A model generated the notes under the pieces. The model did not search any database and had not been told where the DNA came from. It was given only the letters and a program-made list of their open reading frames with translations. A stretch of DNA of 48,245 nt from Clostridiales bacterium. Its GTDB lineage: Bacteria; Bacillota; Clostridia; Oscillospirales; Acutalibacteraceae. Below are positions 22,932 through 31,144 of this stretch, piece by piece. The stretch covers positions 1-48,245 of the forward strand of contig JAAWSO010000011.1 in assembly GCA_022801595.1 (NCBI GenBank). The letters are read 5' to 3'. The translations under genes and the position numbers were made by a program. Each line of letters opens with the position of its first letter. The stretch's first letter is position 1.

Positions 22932-24280
22932 TTCACCAGCTTCTCCAGGTTATTTTCGATAAAGCTTGTATCAAAATCCCCGGACATAAATTCCTTCGTA
23001 TACAAAATCATATAATGCAAATCCACGTTGGTATCCACCCCCTGGATAATCAGTTCCTCCAGCACCCGGCGCATCCGGTGAATAACCTCATCACGGGTAT
23101 TGCCGTACGCAATTACTTTGGCCACCATGGAATCGTAACACGATGGAATCGGATAACCCTGATAGAGAGCGGTATCCACACGCACGCCCAAACCGCCTGG
23201 AAGATTGATTGCTTTCACCATACCAGGACAAGGACGGAAATTCTCTTTTGGATTTTCTGCATTGATCCGGCACTCAATGGCGTGGCCTCGCAGTGTCACA
23301 TCCTCCTGATGGAAGGAAAGAGGCCGTCCTTCCGCAATGGTGATCTGCTCTTTAATCAGGTCGATTCCCGTAATCATCTCCGTGACGGGATGCTCCACCT
23401 GGATCCGGGTGTTCATCTCAATAAAATAGTAGTTCCCCTCTTTATCTAGTACATATTCAATGGTTCCGGCGTTTTCATAGCCGGCAGCCCGGGCAGCCCG
23501 TACCGCATCCTGGCCCATCCGTTCCCGCAGTTCCGGGGTCAAGGCAGTGGAGGGGGCTTCCTCAATCATTTTCTGATTGCGGCGCTGAATGGAGCAGTCC
23601 CGCTCCCCCAAATGCACCACATTGCCAAAACTGTCCGCTATAATCTGGAATTCAATGTGTTTTGGATTGAGGATCAACTTTTCCAAATACATATCATCAT
23701 CGCCAAAACAGCTCTTTGCTTCGCTTTTGGCCGCCAAAAATTCCTTCTCGAAGTCTTCCGCCGAAAACACCTTGCGCATTCCCCGGCCGCCGCCGCCTGC
23801 CGACGCTTTAATCAGTACTGGATATCCGATCGCCTCCGCTGCTTTCCGGGCTTCTTCCAAGGTGTGAACGCTGCCGTTGGAACCAGGAACCACAGGAACA
23901 CCATTTTCCATCATCAATTTGCGAGCCGCGGACTTATTGCCCATACAGTCGATCACGTCGCCGCTAGGACCAATAAATTTGATCCCGCAGGTTTCCACCA
24001 AGCGGGCAAAGGTCGCGTTTTCTGACAAAAAGCCAAAACCCGGGTGGATCGCGTCACATCCCAGAGTGGTGGCTGCCGCCAGAATATTCTTCATGTTTAA
24101 GTAGCTTTCGGAAGATTTTGCTGGGCCGACGCACACGGCCTCGTCCGCATACTTCACATGCAGCGCCGCCTCGTCCGCCTTGGAATAAATGGCCACCGTC
24201 TCAATGCCCAGCTCCTTGCAAGTACGGATAATGCGGACTGCGATTTCTCCCCGGTTGGCGATCAATATTTTACGAAACAT
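22928..24280 (-). CDS. accC: Acetyl-CoA carboxylase biotin carboxylase subunit
   Basis: AccC uses ATP and bicarbonate to carboxylate biotin on AccB. In 450 residues: FRKILIANRGEIAVRIIRTC, the ATP-grasp glycine loop SAGGGGRGMRKV, HIEFQIIADSFGNVVHLGER with RDCSIQRRNQKMIEEAPS, and the Glu/Asn/Arg active site YFIEMNTRIQVEHPVTEMIT. The start was set to ATG 24280, 6 nt after AAGGGTG; a GTG at 24289 is inside that ribosome-binding site. It follows accB by 11 nt and overlaps accD. Confidence 0.96.
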   Translation of the reverse strand: MFRKILIANRGEIAVRIIRTCKELGIETVAIYSKADEAALHVKYADEAVCVGPAKSSESYLNMKNILAAATTLGCDAIHPGFGFLSENATFARLVETCGIKFIGPSGDVIDCMGNKSAARKLMMENGVPVVPGSNGSVHTLEEARKAAEAIGYPVLIKASAGGGGRGMRKVFSAEDFEKEFLAAKSEAKSCFGDDDMYLEKLILNPKHIEFQIIADSFGNVVHLGERDCSIQRRNQKMIEEAPSTALTPELRERMGQDAVRAARAAGYENAGTIEYVLDKEGNYYFIEMNTRIQVEHPVTEMITGIDLIKEQITIAEGRPLSFHQEDVTLRGHAIECRINAENPKENFRPCPGMVKAINLPGGLGVRVDTALYQGYPIPSCYDSMVAKVIAYGNTRDEVIHRMRRVLEELIIQGVDTNVDLHYMILYTKEFMSGDFDTSFIENNLEKLVK

Positions 24281-24291
24281 GTCTTTCACCC

Positions 24292-24765
24292 TTAATCTTC
24301 TTTGATCAGCATAATGGTCTGGTCATACTCGATCATGTCCTCCTGGTTGACCAAAATACTGATAATTTCACCGGCAACCGGTGCGGTAATCTCATTCATC
24401 ATTTTCATCGCTTCAATGATACAAAGGGTCTGCCCCTTCTGCACCCGTTGGCCTACTGTGACAAACGGCGCAGCCTCCGGCGAGCTGGCCCGATAGAAGG
24501 TGCCAACCACTGGGGACTTCACTGGAGTGCCAACCGGCTCCGCCGCAACTTCCGAAGCCTCTGTGGATGCTGATACCACAGGAGTGGGCAAAAGCGGTGC
24601 GGTTGGGGCAGCAAGGGAAGAAGGAGACGGAGCCATCACCAACTCTTTCTGGGCGCTTTCCTTTTCTAATTTTAAGGTAACACTTTCCAGTTTCAATGTC
24701 ATCTTATGAATGCTGGATCGGTCAAACTCCTGCATCAGACCCTTGATATCTTCTAAATTCATCAT
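24292..24765 (-). CDS. accB: Biotin carboxyl carrier protein of acetyl-CoA carboxylase
   Basis: AccB carries the biotin cofactor between AccC and the carboxyltransferase. The 157-residue product has an N-terminal helix domain (NLEDIKGLMQEFDRSSIHKM), a long Ala/Pro/Ser linker (~45-80) and the C-terminal biotinyl domain VKSPVVGTFYRASSPEAAPF with TLCIIEAMKMMNEITAPVAG; the Lys in EAMKM is the biotin site. GGAG lies 8 nt before the ATG at 24765; the longer frame adds 13 basic residues with no family match. It is the first gene of the ten-gene acc-fab operon, behind the promoter at 24912-24940 with a 150-nt leader. It differs from the carrier at 33.1 kb, which serves the decarboxylase. Confidence 0.94.
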   Translation of the reverse strand: MMNLEDIKGLMQEFDRSSIHKMTLKLESVTLKLEKESAQKELVMAPSPSSLAAPTAPLLPTPVVSASTEASEVAAEPVGTPVKSPVVGTFYRASSPEAAPFVTVGQRVQKGQTLCIIEAMKMMNEITAPVAGEIISILVNQEDMIEYDQTIMLIKED

Positions 24766-24893
24766 GCAATAAACTCCTTTGAATGTCCGGGAGCGCCGAC
24801 GCACAGAAACTGCCTGCCTGAAAAGAGGGCACGCCGGAAACCCCGAATTCCTATTTTCTGCCTTTTCGGCAGCAAGATCTTTCTTTTCACAAA

Positions 24894-24908
24894 ATGATAA
24901 ACCTAGTA
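24894..24908. promoter_or_regulatory. Weak inverted repeat at the acc-fab transcription start
   Basis: GATA-AACCTAG-TATC lies just after the -10 box. FapR sites have a CCTAG-like centre, so this is a possible operator, but the arms match only over 4 bp and no fapR or fabT gene is in view. Confidence 0.25.
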
Positions 24909-24911
24909 TCT

Positions 24912-24940
24912 ATTATAGTGGATTTGGTATTTAAAGTAAA
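24912..24940 (-). promoter_or_regulatory. Sigma-A promoter of the acc-fab operon
   Basis: TTTACT (24940-24935), a 17-nt spacer and TATAAT (24917-24912) on the minus strand. The leader to accB is about 140 nt and includes a CTGCC/GGCAG hairpin near 24857-24871. Confidence 0.8.
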
Positions 24941-25279
24941 CACTTTGCTGCTGAAAAGTTGGAATTTATTTTGTAAACAATCTTTAAAAAAAAATCCTTT
25001 TTTTCTATTCATCTACCATACAAATCTCCGATATTTCTTTGAAATTTCTAGGAGATTATGCTGAATCTATGCTCAAAAACTTTAGCTATTTGAGAAAGCC
25101 TAATGTAAAATTATACCCGTTCTCCTATGGAAATTCAACATCCCAATCCAAAAGTCCCGGTTCCTTTACTGTGTTGAGCCAAGCTGATTTCCAAACGGAT
25201 TTGTCAAAACGGGGAAAAGAGAAGCCTTTTGGCCTCCATTCGCCCCAATAAACAGAAAATTGCTTTCACGCTTAGTCCC
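24941..25279. other. AT-rich gap without a supported gene
   Basis: I see no gene with a ribosome-binding site and no family match in this stretch between the acc-fab promoter and the YwqG-type remnant. Confidence 0.5.
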
Positions 25280-25471
25280 TTAACTACACTGCAAAATCAA
25301 CCAAATTTTATTAAAATCCTGTTTTTGGATCCAGAAATAAATATGTCCGCAATCGCCAAACATATACTCCTGATCCTCCCCCACAATCGTTCCCATTTGA
25401 AAGAGCAGCATCCCGTCTTTCCTTCATCGGGGTGGAAGCGTGTTAGGATATCCAAGAAGCTTGGTTTCAAC
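25280..25471 (-). pseudogene. Remnant of a YwqG-family (DUF1963) protein, C-terminal part
   Basis: The minus frame from 25471 reads VETKLLGYPNTLPPR, stop, RKDGMLLFQMG, then GEDQEYMFGDCGHIYFWIQK and QDFNKIWLILQCS. This agrees with the end of YwqG/DUF1963 proteins (LLGYP, LLFQ-, -WGDCG-IYFWI, -F-K-W-ILQCS; family knowledge). An internal TGA and the missing first two thirds make it a dead fragment. A further upstream frame (ISELEDLPSEATDMEF near 25500-25560) may also belong to it. The family has no known enzymatic role. Confidence 0.65.
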
Positions 25472-25639
25472 GCCTCATCCATCATAGGAATAGCTGCATC
25501 CTTTTAAATTCCATATCCGTAGCCTCACTTGGAAGATCTTCAAGTTCTGAAATACGAACTACCTTGGATCAAATCCATAGTGACATTTGTCCAGTTTCCG
25601 CTCACCCACAAAGTAAAGGGAAATCACAAATTCCAGGCG

Positions 25640-25690
25640 AAAAAAGCTGTGCGCAATGGACGACTCTCTTCCACCGGCACAGCTTTTTTT
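25640..25690 (-). terminator. Terminator of the Na/Pi symporter gene
   Basis: AAAAAAGCTGTGC and GCACAGCTTTTTT are perfect 13-bp arms around a 24-nt loop, 6 nt after the stop at 25696. Confidence 0.9.
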
Positions 25691-25695
25691 ACGCT

Positions 25696-27474
25696 TTACT
25701 TTTTCTCTGCTGCTCCTGCGTCTGGCAGCTGATATTTCTGCGAGTACATCTCAAAGCCTTGCTGGTACGCATAGGTTTGTTCGATGTGTTCTTCCTCCTC
25801 CGGCGTTTCCAAATAATGCCCGGATTTGCGCTGGATCACATTGGAGGCAATGTTAGAACAATGATCGGAGATCCTTTCCAGGTCAGTCAGCAGCTCCACA
25901 AAGGAAATTCCACTTTCTACATTGCATTGGCCGGTTTGCAGGCGCCGGATGTGGCGGTCCCGCATCTCTTGTTCCAGGTTGTCCACCACTTGCTCCAGCG
26001 GCTCCACCGTCGCCGCTTCCTGAAGGTTTTCCAGACGGTACATGGATACCGTATTCTCCAAAACCTCCTCAACCGCGTTAAAGATGATTTCCAATTCCGC
26101 CAAGCCCTGGGGAGAAAATTTCACATTATTTTCGTGGTTGTATTGAGCCACCTCGGAAATATTTACCGCATGATCCCCAATCCGTTCAAAATCCCCTAGG
26201 CTATGCAATAATTCGGTGGCCATACGGTTTTCCGCCCCGCTGAGGTTATTAGGCGTAATTTTTAAAATATAATTGTTGAGCGCAAACTCGGAGCGGTCTA
26301 AGAATTCTTCCGCCTCATTGAGTTTGGCCATGCCTTCCGCCGTATATTTCCGATTTAGCTCCCGGGCCAGCCGATATGCCTCCAAGGCCGATTCTCCCAT
26401 AGATACGATCACGCCGCGGGCCTGCTGCAAGGCAATGGACGGGGTCTTGATCAGAAGGTCGTCCAGACGGGCCATTTCCTGCTCTTTGGAACTAAGGGCT
26501 TTGTCTTTCACCAGCTTGGTGGCCAAACGAATCAACTGATTGCAAAACGGCAGAAGGATCACCGTAGTGGCCACATTAAATAAGGTATGGAAGTCGGCAA
26601 TGTTGCCCCGGTTAACCACGTTGTCCCAAAACGGAAAGCCCCAAATCCCCTGGATGGTATAAAATACAGCGGCAAAAACCACTAACCCGGAAAAATTCAC
26701 CAGCACATCCAGGAGCACTGCCCGTTTGGCCGATTTTTTGGAGCCTATCGACGCCAACACCACCGTCACGCACTTGCCTAAGTTCTGCCCTAAGATAATG
26801 GGCATAGCCGAGGAAAAGGTAATGGCGCCGGTGGAGGACAAGGCCTGTAGGATTCCAACGGATGCCGAGGAACTTTGGAGCACGGCGGTCATCGCCACGC
26901 CAACCAAAATCCCTAAAAAAGGATTTTGCAGCACAGTCAGCATACTGCTGAACCACTCCGCTTCACTCAAAGGCAACAGGGTTTTCTCCATGGTATTCAT
27001 GCCGAAGAAGATCATCCCCAGGCCCATACTGATGTTGCCCCAATTTTTGGTGCTGTTCTTCTTAGTGAACATGTATAAGCAGGCGCCCAAAGCAATCAGA
27101 ATTGCGCCAAATGCAGACGGCTTCAGCAGCTTAATGAATACGCCTGCCCCGCCCAAGTCTCCCAGGCGCAGAATCTGCGCCGTCACAGTGGACCCAATAT
27201 TAGCCCCCATGATCACCGGCAACGCCTGCGCAAGCTGGATGATACCCGCGTTGAGCAAACCGATTGCCATAACGATCGTAGCGGAAGAACTCTGAATCAC
27301 ACCCGTGACACCCGTACCTAACAATACTCCCTTGATCCGGTTGCTAGTCAGCTTTTGCAGAATTTTCTCCAGTCCCGCGCCGGCTAGCTTTTCCAACGCG
27401 CCGCCTAACATACTCATGCCATAGAGAAATAACCCGACGCCGGCCAGCAAAGGCAAATAATCTAAAATTTCCAG
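25696..27474 (-). CDS. Na+/phosphate cotransporter of the NptA/PhoU-fusion type
   Basis: This is a membrane Na+-dependent phosphate carrier with a C-terminal regulatory part. The two inverted transport repeats each carry the QSSSA signature: GVTGVIQSSSATIVMAIGLL with PVIMGANIGSTVTAQ, and VAMTAVLQSSSASVGILQAL with PIILGQNLGKCVTVV. After about residue 340 come PhoU-like helices (LLHSLGDFERIGDHAVNISE; FVELLTDLERISDHCSNIAS). The start is unusual: the frame is closed by a TGA just upstream, and no ATG or GTG is available. CTG at 27474 is 9 nt after GGGAGAG and gives LEILDYLPLLAGVGLFLYGM, a full family N-terminus; a TTG at 27456 is 27 nt from the ribosome-binding site. It is transcribed alone. Confidence 0.9.
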   Translation of the reverse strand: MEILDYLPLLAGVGLFLYGMSMLGGALEKLAGAGLEKILQKLTSNRIKGVLLGTGVTGVIQSSSATIVMAIGLLNAGIIQLAQALPVIMGANIGSTVTAQILRLGDLGGAGVFIKLLKPSAFGAILIALGACLYMFTKKNSTKNWGNISMGLGMIFFGMNTMEKTLLPLSEAEWFSSMLTVLQNPFLGILVGVAMTAVLQSSSASVGILQALSSTGAITFSSAMPIILGQNLGKCVTVVLASIGSKKSAKRAVLLDVLVNFSGLVVFAAVFYTIQGIWGFPFWDNVVNRGNIADFHTLFNVATTVILLPFCNQLIRLATKLVKDKALSSKEQEMARLDDLLIKTPSIALQQARGVIVSMGESALEAYRLARELNRKYTAEGMAKLNEAEEFLDRSEFALNNYILKITPNNLSGAENRMATELLHSLGDFERIGDHAVNISEVAQYNHENNVKFSPQGLAELEIIFNAVEEVLENTVSMYRLENLQEAATVEPLEQVVDNLEQEMRDRHIRRLQTGQCNVESGISFVELLTDLERISDHCSNIASNVIQRKSGHYLETPEEEEHIEQTYAYQQGFEMYSQKYQLPDAGAAEKK

Positions 27475-27599
27475 GCGAAATCACTCTCCCTTTGGGACGA
27501 TATCCTCTTTGCAAAACAAAGGAATTACCGCTTTTTCAAACTCTCTTAATTTTACATAGATTTCATTTTTTCTTTACGAAATTTTAATATTACATGGCA

Positions 27600-27628
27600 A
27601 TTATAGCATCTTTCCAGGATGCAAGCAA
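27600..27628 (-). promoter_or_regulatory. Sigma-A promoter of the Na/Pi symporter gene
   Basis: TTGCTT (27628-27623), a 17-nt spacer and TATAAT (27605-27600) on the minus strand. Confidence 0.7.
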
Positions 27629-27930
27629 GTGTTGTTTTGGAAAAATCAGTCGAAAAACTCCCACTTCTGCGATTCCTTTTTTTCTCACTAAAAAAAAAGA
27701 AATCCACACAGTTTTTTCATCCAAAATAGCCTGTATTTTTATATCTCACTTTCAAATTTCATTTCACTTCCACCTGATTTTTTCATTCTTTTCGATATAT
27801 TATCCAACCAAAGAACATCTCTATCTATGAATGAAATTGTTCTCATCAGCTTCCTTTCAAACTAGCCAGATCAACAAAAGATCCATTTCCTTTTTTATCC
27901 AATTTATAAAATCTATATATGGTGTTTTTA
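27629..27930. other. AT-rich divergent intergenic region
   Basis: This is the spacer between the Na/Pi symporter promoter (minus) and the promoter of the NrdD-like gene (plus). No gene or clear site was found. Confidence 0.5.
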
Positions 27931-27959
27931 TTGACATACAATCCAATATATGGTACAAT
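27931..27959 (+). promoter_or_regulatory. Promoter of the NrdD-like small protein gene
   Basis: TTGACA (27931-27936), a 17-nt spacer and TACAAT (27954-27959). The leader to the ATG is about 75 nt. Confidence 0.85.
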
Positions 27960-28041
27960 ATTATATAATCCAAAGAAAAACAGAATTGCTTTGGATAAAA
28001 ATACAAAAATTAATCTTGTTACAGTTATGGAGATGATACTA

Positions 28042-28317
28042 ATGTTAGAAAATATTCAAGTAATCGGCGGCCAATTAGATCAAACTGAAATCAATGCATA
28101 TATTGACCATATTCAAAAGCAATATCCAGGCCAAGAACTGGCTTCTCTCAATATTGAAGTAGATGATGATTACGTCAATCTTACTTATAGTTTCGTATCC
28201 GTCCCATTCGAGCGGATTCGCCGGATCACCGGCTATCTGGTTGGTACAACCAACCGCTGGAACAACGCAAAGCGTGCGGAAGAAAGAGATCGTGTTAAAC
28301 ACCAAGTTTCTCTATAA
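28042..28317 (+). CDS. Small protein related to the anaerobic NTP reductase C-terminus
   Basis: A 91-residue stand-alone protein. Its C-terminal half, RIRRITGYLVGTTNRWNNAK with RAEERDRVKH, matches the short Clostridia proteins annotated as anaerobic ribonucleoside-triphosphate reductase and resembles the R-tGYL---WN-GK-aE---R segment of NrdD. It has no glycyl-radical motif, no CXXC pairs and no ATP cone, so it cannot be the reductase itself. The N-terminal half (IQVIGGQLDQTEINAYIDHI) looks like a small alpha/beta unit. GGAG stands 9 nt before the ATG at 28042; a longer frame upstream runs through the promoter. It is transcribed alone, with its own promoter and terminator. Its role is unknown. 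Confidence 0.7.
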   Translation: MLENIQVIGGQLDQTEINAYIDHIQKQYPGQELASLNIEVDDDYVNLTYSFVSVPFERIRRITGYLVGTTNRWNNAKRAEERDRVKHQVSL

Positions 28318-28330
28318 AATCAAAAGAAAA

Positions 28331-28371
28331 ACTCCCTCACCAAACTTTCCGGTTTTGTGAGGGAATTTTTT
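28331..28371 (+). terminator. Terminator after the NrdD-like gene
   Basis: TCCCTCAC (28333-28340) pairs with GTGAGGGA (28357-28364), an inner CAAAC/GTTTT extends the stem, and TTTTTT follows. Confidence 0.9.
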
Positions 28372-28534
28372 AACAAAATTTTTCCAGGAAGCAGGATCGT
28401 GCCGATCGACTCCAGCCCATTACCCGAATTATCTTCTGAATCACAGCCTCCTAGTTTTTCAATGATTTTGTTTTCTGTTTTTTATTATCAGAAAACTAGT
28501 TCTTACCTGTAAAACTGCTTTTATTGGAATCCGA

Positions 28535-28867
28535 CTAATTGGATTTTTGTTTCAAAATTTGCTCATATCGTTCTATCATTCGCTTAAAGCTCACTGGGCT
28601 GGTTTGTAGACAAGTGGCTGCTTCCGCCACTGTAATTATGTCTTTTTGATAGCATTCATAGATTTTTTTAAAATTTCGGGGTAATGGCTTTTGAGGACGG
28701 CCAAACTTTACCCCTCGTTCTCTGGCTGCTGCAATACCGTCCGCCTGTCTCTTTGCTCTATAATCTCTTTCCACTTCTTCCATTTCTTGAATCAGAATAA
28801 CCACTTGGTCATATTTTTCCTTGTCGTCAATAATTACTTCAATTTGTTTTAATTTTTCTGCAAGCAT
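28535..28867 (-). CDS. Recombinase-tail protein: small serine resolvase C-terminus without catalytic domain
   Basis: The 110-residue product matches the end of Tn3/invertase-type serine recombinases: RQADGIAAARERGVKFGRPQ followed by KPLPRNFKKIYECYQKDIIT and a helix-turn-helix (VAEAATCLQTSPVSFKRMIE). The N-terminal ~50 residues (MLAEKLKQIEVIIDDKEKYD) are predicted helical and do not contain the recombinase catalytic Ser or Arg. ATG 28867 has AAGGAG 8 nt upstream, better than ATG 28924, which has no ribosome-binding site but would add 19 residues. It could be a truncated resolvase or a recurring regulator built from the DNA-binding tail. No frame damage is visible. There are no mobile genes beside it. 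Confidence 0.65.
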   Translation of the reverse strand: MLAEKLKQIEVIIDDKEKYDQVVILIQEMEEVERDYRAKRQADGIAAARERGVKFGRPQKPLPRNFKKIYECYQKDIITVAEAATCLQTSPVSFKRMIERYEQILKQKSN

Positions 28868-29160
28868 TTCCCAATCTCCTTCCAAGTAATTTTTGATTTC
28901 GGATAAAATCCCAAGCGGTATCATTTTTCTTTAATTAGATTTCTTTTATTTCTTGAAGAAGCCATAATCTTTTGCATGATGAACGATAAGATAGACTTTT
29001 TCGTTCACCTATGGTATGATCTAAAAAATATATTCATTTCGTTAAATCCCAGCAAAAAAGGATCTTTTTCAAAAATTTTATTTCAAAAGAAATCCGAACG
29101 AAATTTCCTACTATTTCCTGTAAAAACAGAAATTTTTTCCATCCTCTCTCCTCTACCAAA
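28868..29160. other. AT-rich gap, no gene seen
   Basis: The frames here lack ribosome-binding sites and resemble no family. The space lies between two minus-strand genes. Confidence 0.5.
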
Positions 29161-29163
29161 ATG

Positions 29164-29204
29164 AAAAAATCTGCTGCCGTGGCTTTTCCACAACAGCAGA
29201 TTTC
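29164..29204 (-). terminator. Terminator of the deacetylase/acetyltransferase pair
   Basis: AAATCTGCTG and CAGCAGATTT arms with an inner TGTGG/CCACG pair, followed by a T run on the minus strand. Confidence 0.9.
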
Positions 29205-29218
29205 GTTTTCTACGACTT

Positions 29219-29809
29219 TTACCGTTCCGATTCCTGAAGTGGAATCGAATCCTGTTTGGTAATTTCTCTCAGAACCCGGCAGGGATTTCCAACCGCCACC
29301 ACATTAGGTGGAATATCTCCGGTGACAACACTTCCCGCGCCAATCACTGTATGATCCCCAATGGTAACGCCGGGCAAAATCAAGCTTCCGCCGCCAATCC
29401 AAACATGACTGCCAATGGTAATGGGCAACGCCTGCTCCCATCCTTCCCCTCTTTGAAAGAAATCCAGCGGATGGTTCGCAGTATAAATCCCCACCTGGGG
29501 TCCAAGCATAACATGTTCTCCGATGGTAACTGGAGCACAGTCCAGAATAACACAGTTATGGTTGGCATAAAAATGATTGCCCACCGAAATGTTGCTCCCA
29601 TAATCACAGGAAAATGGCAGCTCCACCCAGATCTGGGGCCCGCTTTTTCCAAATAATTGCCGCAATCGCTGAATTCGTTCCTTTTCCTTGGATGGATGCA
29701 GTCGCTGGAGTTCAAAAAGTAAGCTTTTTGCGGATTGCCGCTCTTGTAGCAAATCAGGATCATCGGCTCGATACCAGAGACCAGCGGCCATCTTTTCCTT
29801 TTCCGTCAT
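29219..29809 (-). CDS. Maltose/galactoside-type O-acetyltransferase (left-handed beta helix)
   Basis: The 196 residues have an N-terminal helical Mac domain (MTEKEKMAAGLWYRADDPDL) and a hexapeptide-repeat body. The body includes VELPFSCDYGSNISVGNHFY, CAPVTIGEHVMLGPQVGIYT, the catalytic His in ANHPLDF, PITIGSHVWIGGGSLILPGV and IGAGSVVTGDIPPNVVAVGN. This is a LacA/Maa-type enzyme that transfers acetyl from acetyl-CoA to sugars. AAAGGAGC lies 9 nt before the ATG at 29809. It follows the deacetylase by 15 nt, so both are likely one transcript. An opposite pair (acetylation in the cytoplasm, deacetylation outside) is plausible, but a shared pathway is inference. Confidence 0.92.
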   Translation of the reverse strand: MTEKEKMAAGLWYRADDPDLLQERQSAKSLLFELQRLHPSKEKERIQRLRQLFGKSGPQIWVELPFSCDYGSNISVGNHFYANHNCVILDCAPVTIGEHVMLGPQVGIYTANHPLDFFQRGEGWEQALPITIGSHVWIGGGSLILPGVTIGDHTVIGAGSVVTGDIPPNVVAVGNPCRVLREITKQDSIPLQESER

Positions 29810-29824
29810 GCTCGCCTGCTCCTT

Positions 29825-30967
29825 TTAGGAATAAACCTTGCCAGCTACCGGGGTAATTCCCTTGCTTGCCAGCAATTCGCTGACTGTAACTAACTGATAG
29901 CCTCTCTTTTTCAGTTCGGGAATCAGGGTCTCACAAGCGTCAGCGGTGGAAGGTTGTAGGTCGTGCATGAGGATAATATCGCCATCCTTCACTTGGCTCA
30001 ATACCGCCTGAACCGTTTTGCTGGCATTCCGATGCTCCCAATCCCGGGTGTCAATGGACCAAAGAATAAACGGTACACTAGAAACATTCCGCACCGAAGC
30101 GTTGGTGGCGCCAAAGGGTGGACGGAACAATTTTGGCGTGTAGGGGACAATCTGACGGATCAGTTTTTTGGGCTGCTGAATTTGATATTGCACCCCGCTG
30201 GCGCTCAATCGGGTAAGATCCGAGTGATCATAGGAATGGCTTGCAATTTCGCTGCCAGATGCATACACTTTTTTTACGGTTTCTTGATCGGACATCACCC
30301 GATTCCCCACCATAAAAAAGGTTCCCTTTGCATCGTATTTCTGTAAAGTATTGACAATCCGCTGCGTAACCTTTCCATTTGGGCCGTCGTCAAAGGTCAA
30401 TGCAACCTTGGGGCCAGCTGGAATGGGCTTCACCTCGGGGATATCACTGGTAAAATAGGAGGTATTCCGTACCGCGGAACCGCTTGCTTTCGCGCCCTTT
30501 TTTACGTCTATCCGCACGGAAGCATGGGTTCCTCCGATCTCATAAATAATGTATGCCGTACCCTCATTTTTTCCAACTACCCGGAAATGCCCGGTAGACA
30601 GTTGCACCAAATCCACAATGGAACCGGTTCGGGAATCCTTGACCACCAAGGCTCCTCCATCGACCAAAGCCCGCACTTGGCTGGCGTCCATCGCATTGCC
30701 CTTGGCGTCTTTCAGAAACGCGCCGATGGTGTACGTATCCCCTGGAGCCATCGTGTACTGAGCGGTATCCAGCATAATGGACCCTTTTGATCCAACTGCT
30801 TGAACCGCTAAAGAGACGCCCGCCTGGGCAATGGAGGCAAGAGGCGCTGGTTCCTGCACCGGAGAAGCAGCGTTCACTCCGGCAGTCATGCCGGTTATCC
30901 CAACCACGCTTAACAAAGCCGCCATTAGGCATCCAAGCATTCGGTTTGTTTTTGGTTTCTTTTTCAT
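29825..30967 (-). CDS. Secreted polysaccharide deacetylase with an N-terminal Ig-like domain
   Basis: A CE4-type NodB deacetylase of 380 residues. The signal anchor is at ~8-34 (MLGCLMAALLSVVGITGMTA), then a beta-rich Ig-like domain (~55-155; MLDTAQYTMAPGDTYTIGAF, EGTAYIIYEIGGTHASVRID). The NodB domain has KVALTFDDGPNGKVTQ (motif 1), SGSEIASHSYDHSDLTRL (His pair), KLFRPPFGATNASVR, ILWSIDTRDWEHRN and DIILMHDLQPSTADACETL. All metal and catalytic positions are present. ATG 30967 is 9 nt after GGAG; ATGs at 30973 and 30982 are less well placed. It is probably a peptidoglycan N-acetylglucosamine or muramic deacetylase that modifies the wall. It differs from the PdaB-like enzyme at 0.9 kb. Confidence 0.92.
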   Translation of the reverse strand: MKKKPKTNRMLGCLMAALLSVVGITGMTAGVNAASPVQEPAPLASIAQAGVSLAVQAVGSKGSIMLDTAQYTMAPGDTYTIGAFLKDAKGNAMDASQVRALVDGGALVVKDSRTGSIVDLVQLSTGHFRVVGKNEGTAYIIYEIGGTHASVRIDVKKGAKASGSAVRNTSYFTSDIPEVKPIPAGPKVALTFDDGPNGKVTQRIVNTLQKYDAKGTFFMVGNRVMSDQETVKKVYASGSEIASHSYDHSDLTRLSASGVQYQIQQPKKLIRQIVPYTPKLFRPPFGATNASVRNVSSVPFILWSIDTRDWEHRNASKTVQAVLSQVKDGDIILMHDLQPSTADACETLIPELKKRGYQLVTVSELLASKGITPVAGKVYS

Positions 30968-31115
30968 TCTCATTCTCTCCATTCAAAAAACTTAGAAGAC
31001 TCACCAATCAAAAAGAGTTCTTCCGATTCTCATTATACCATTCGACGAATCTCGACTTCAAGTTTATTCCAGGTTCTTTGCCTTTACAGTTTTGTTATTA
31101 TTCTGAAATAACTTT

Positions 31116-31144
31116 TTGAAATTTGTTACTTTTTCTGTTATAAT
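31116..31144 (+). promoter_or_regulatory. Promoter of the oxaloacetate decarboxylase operon
   Basis: TTGAAA (31116-31121), a 17-nt spacer and TATAAT (31139-31144). The 100-nt leader holds two small hairpins: AAGATTT/AAATCTT near 31153-31172 and ATTGTTA/TAACAAT near 31188-31207. The second has no T-tract. Confidence 0.82.
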
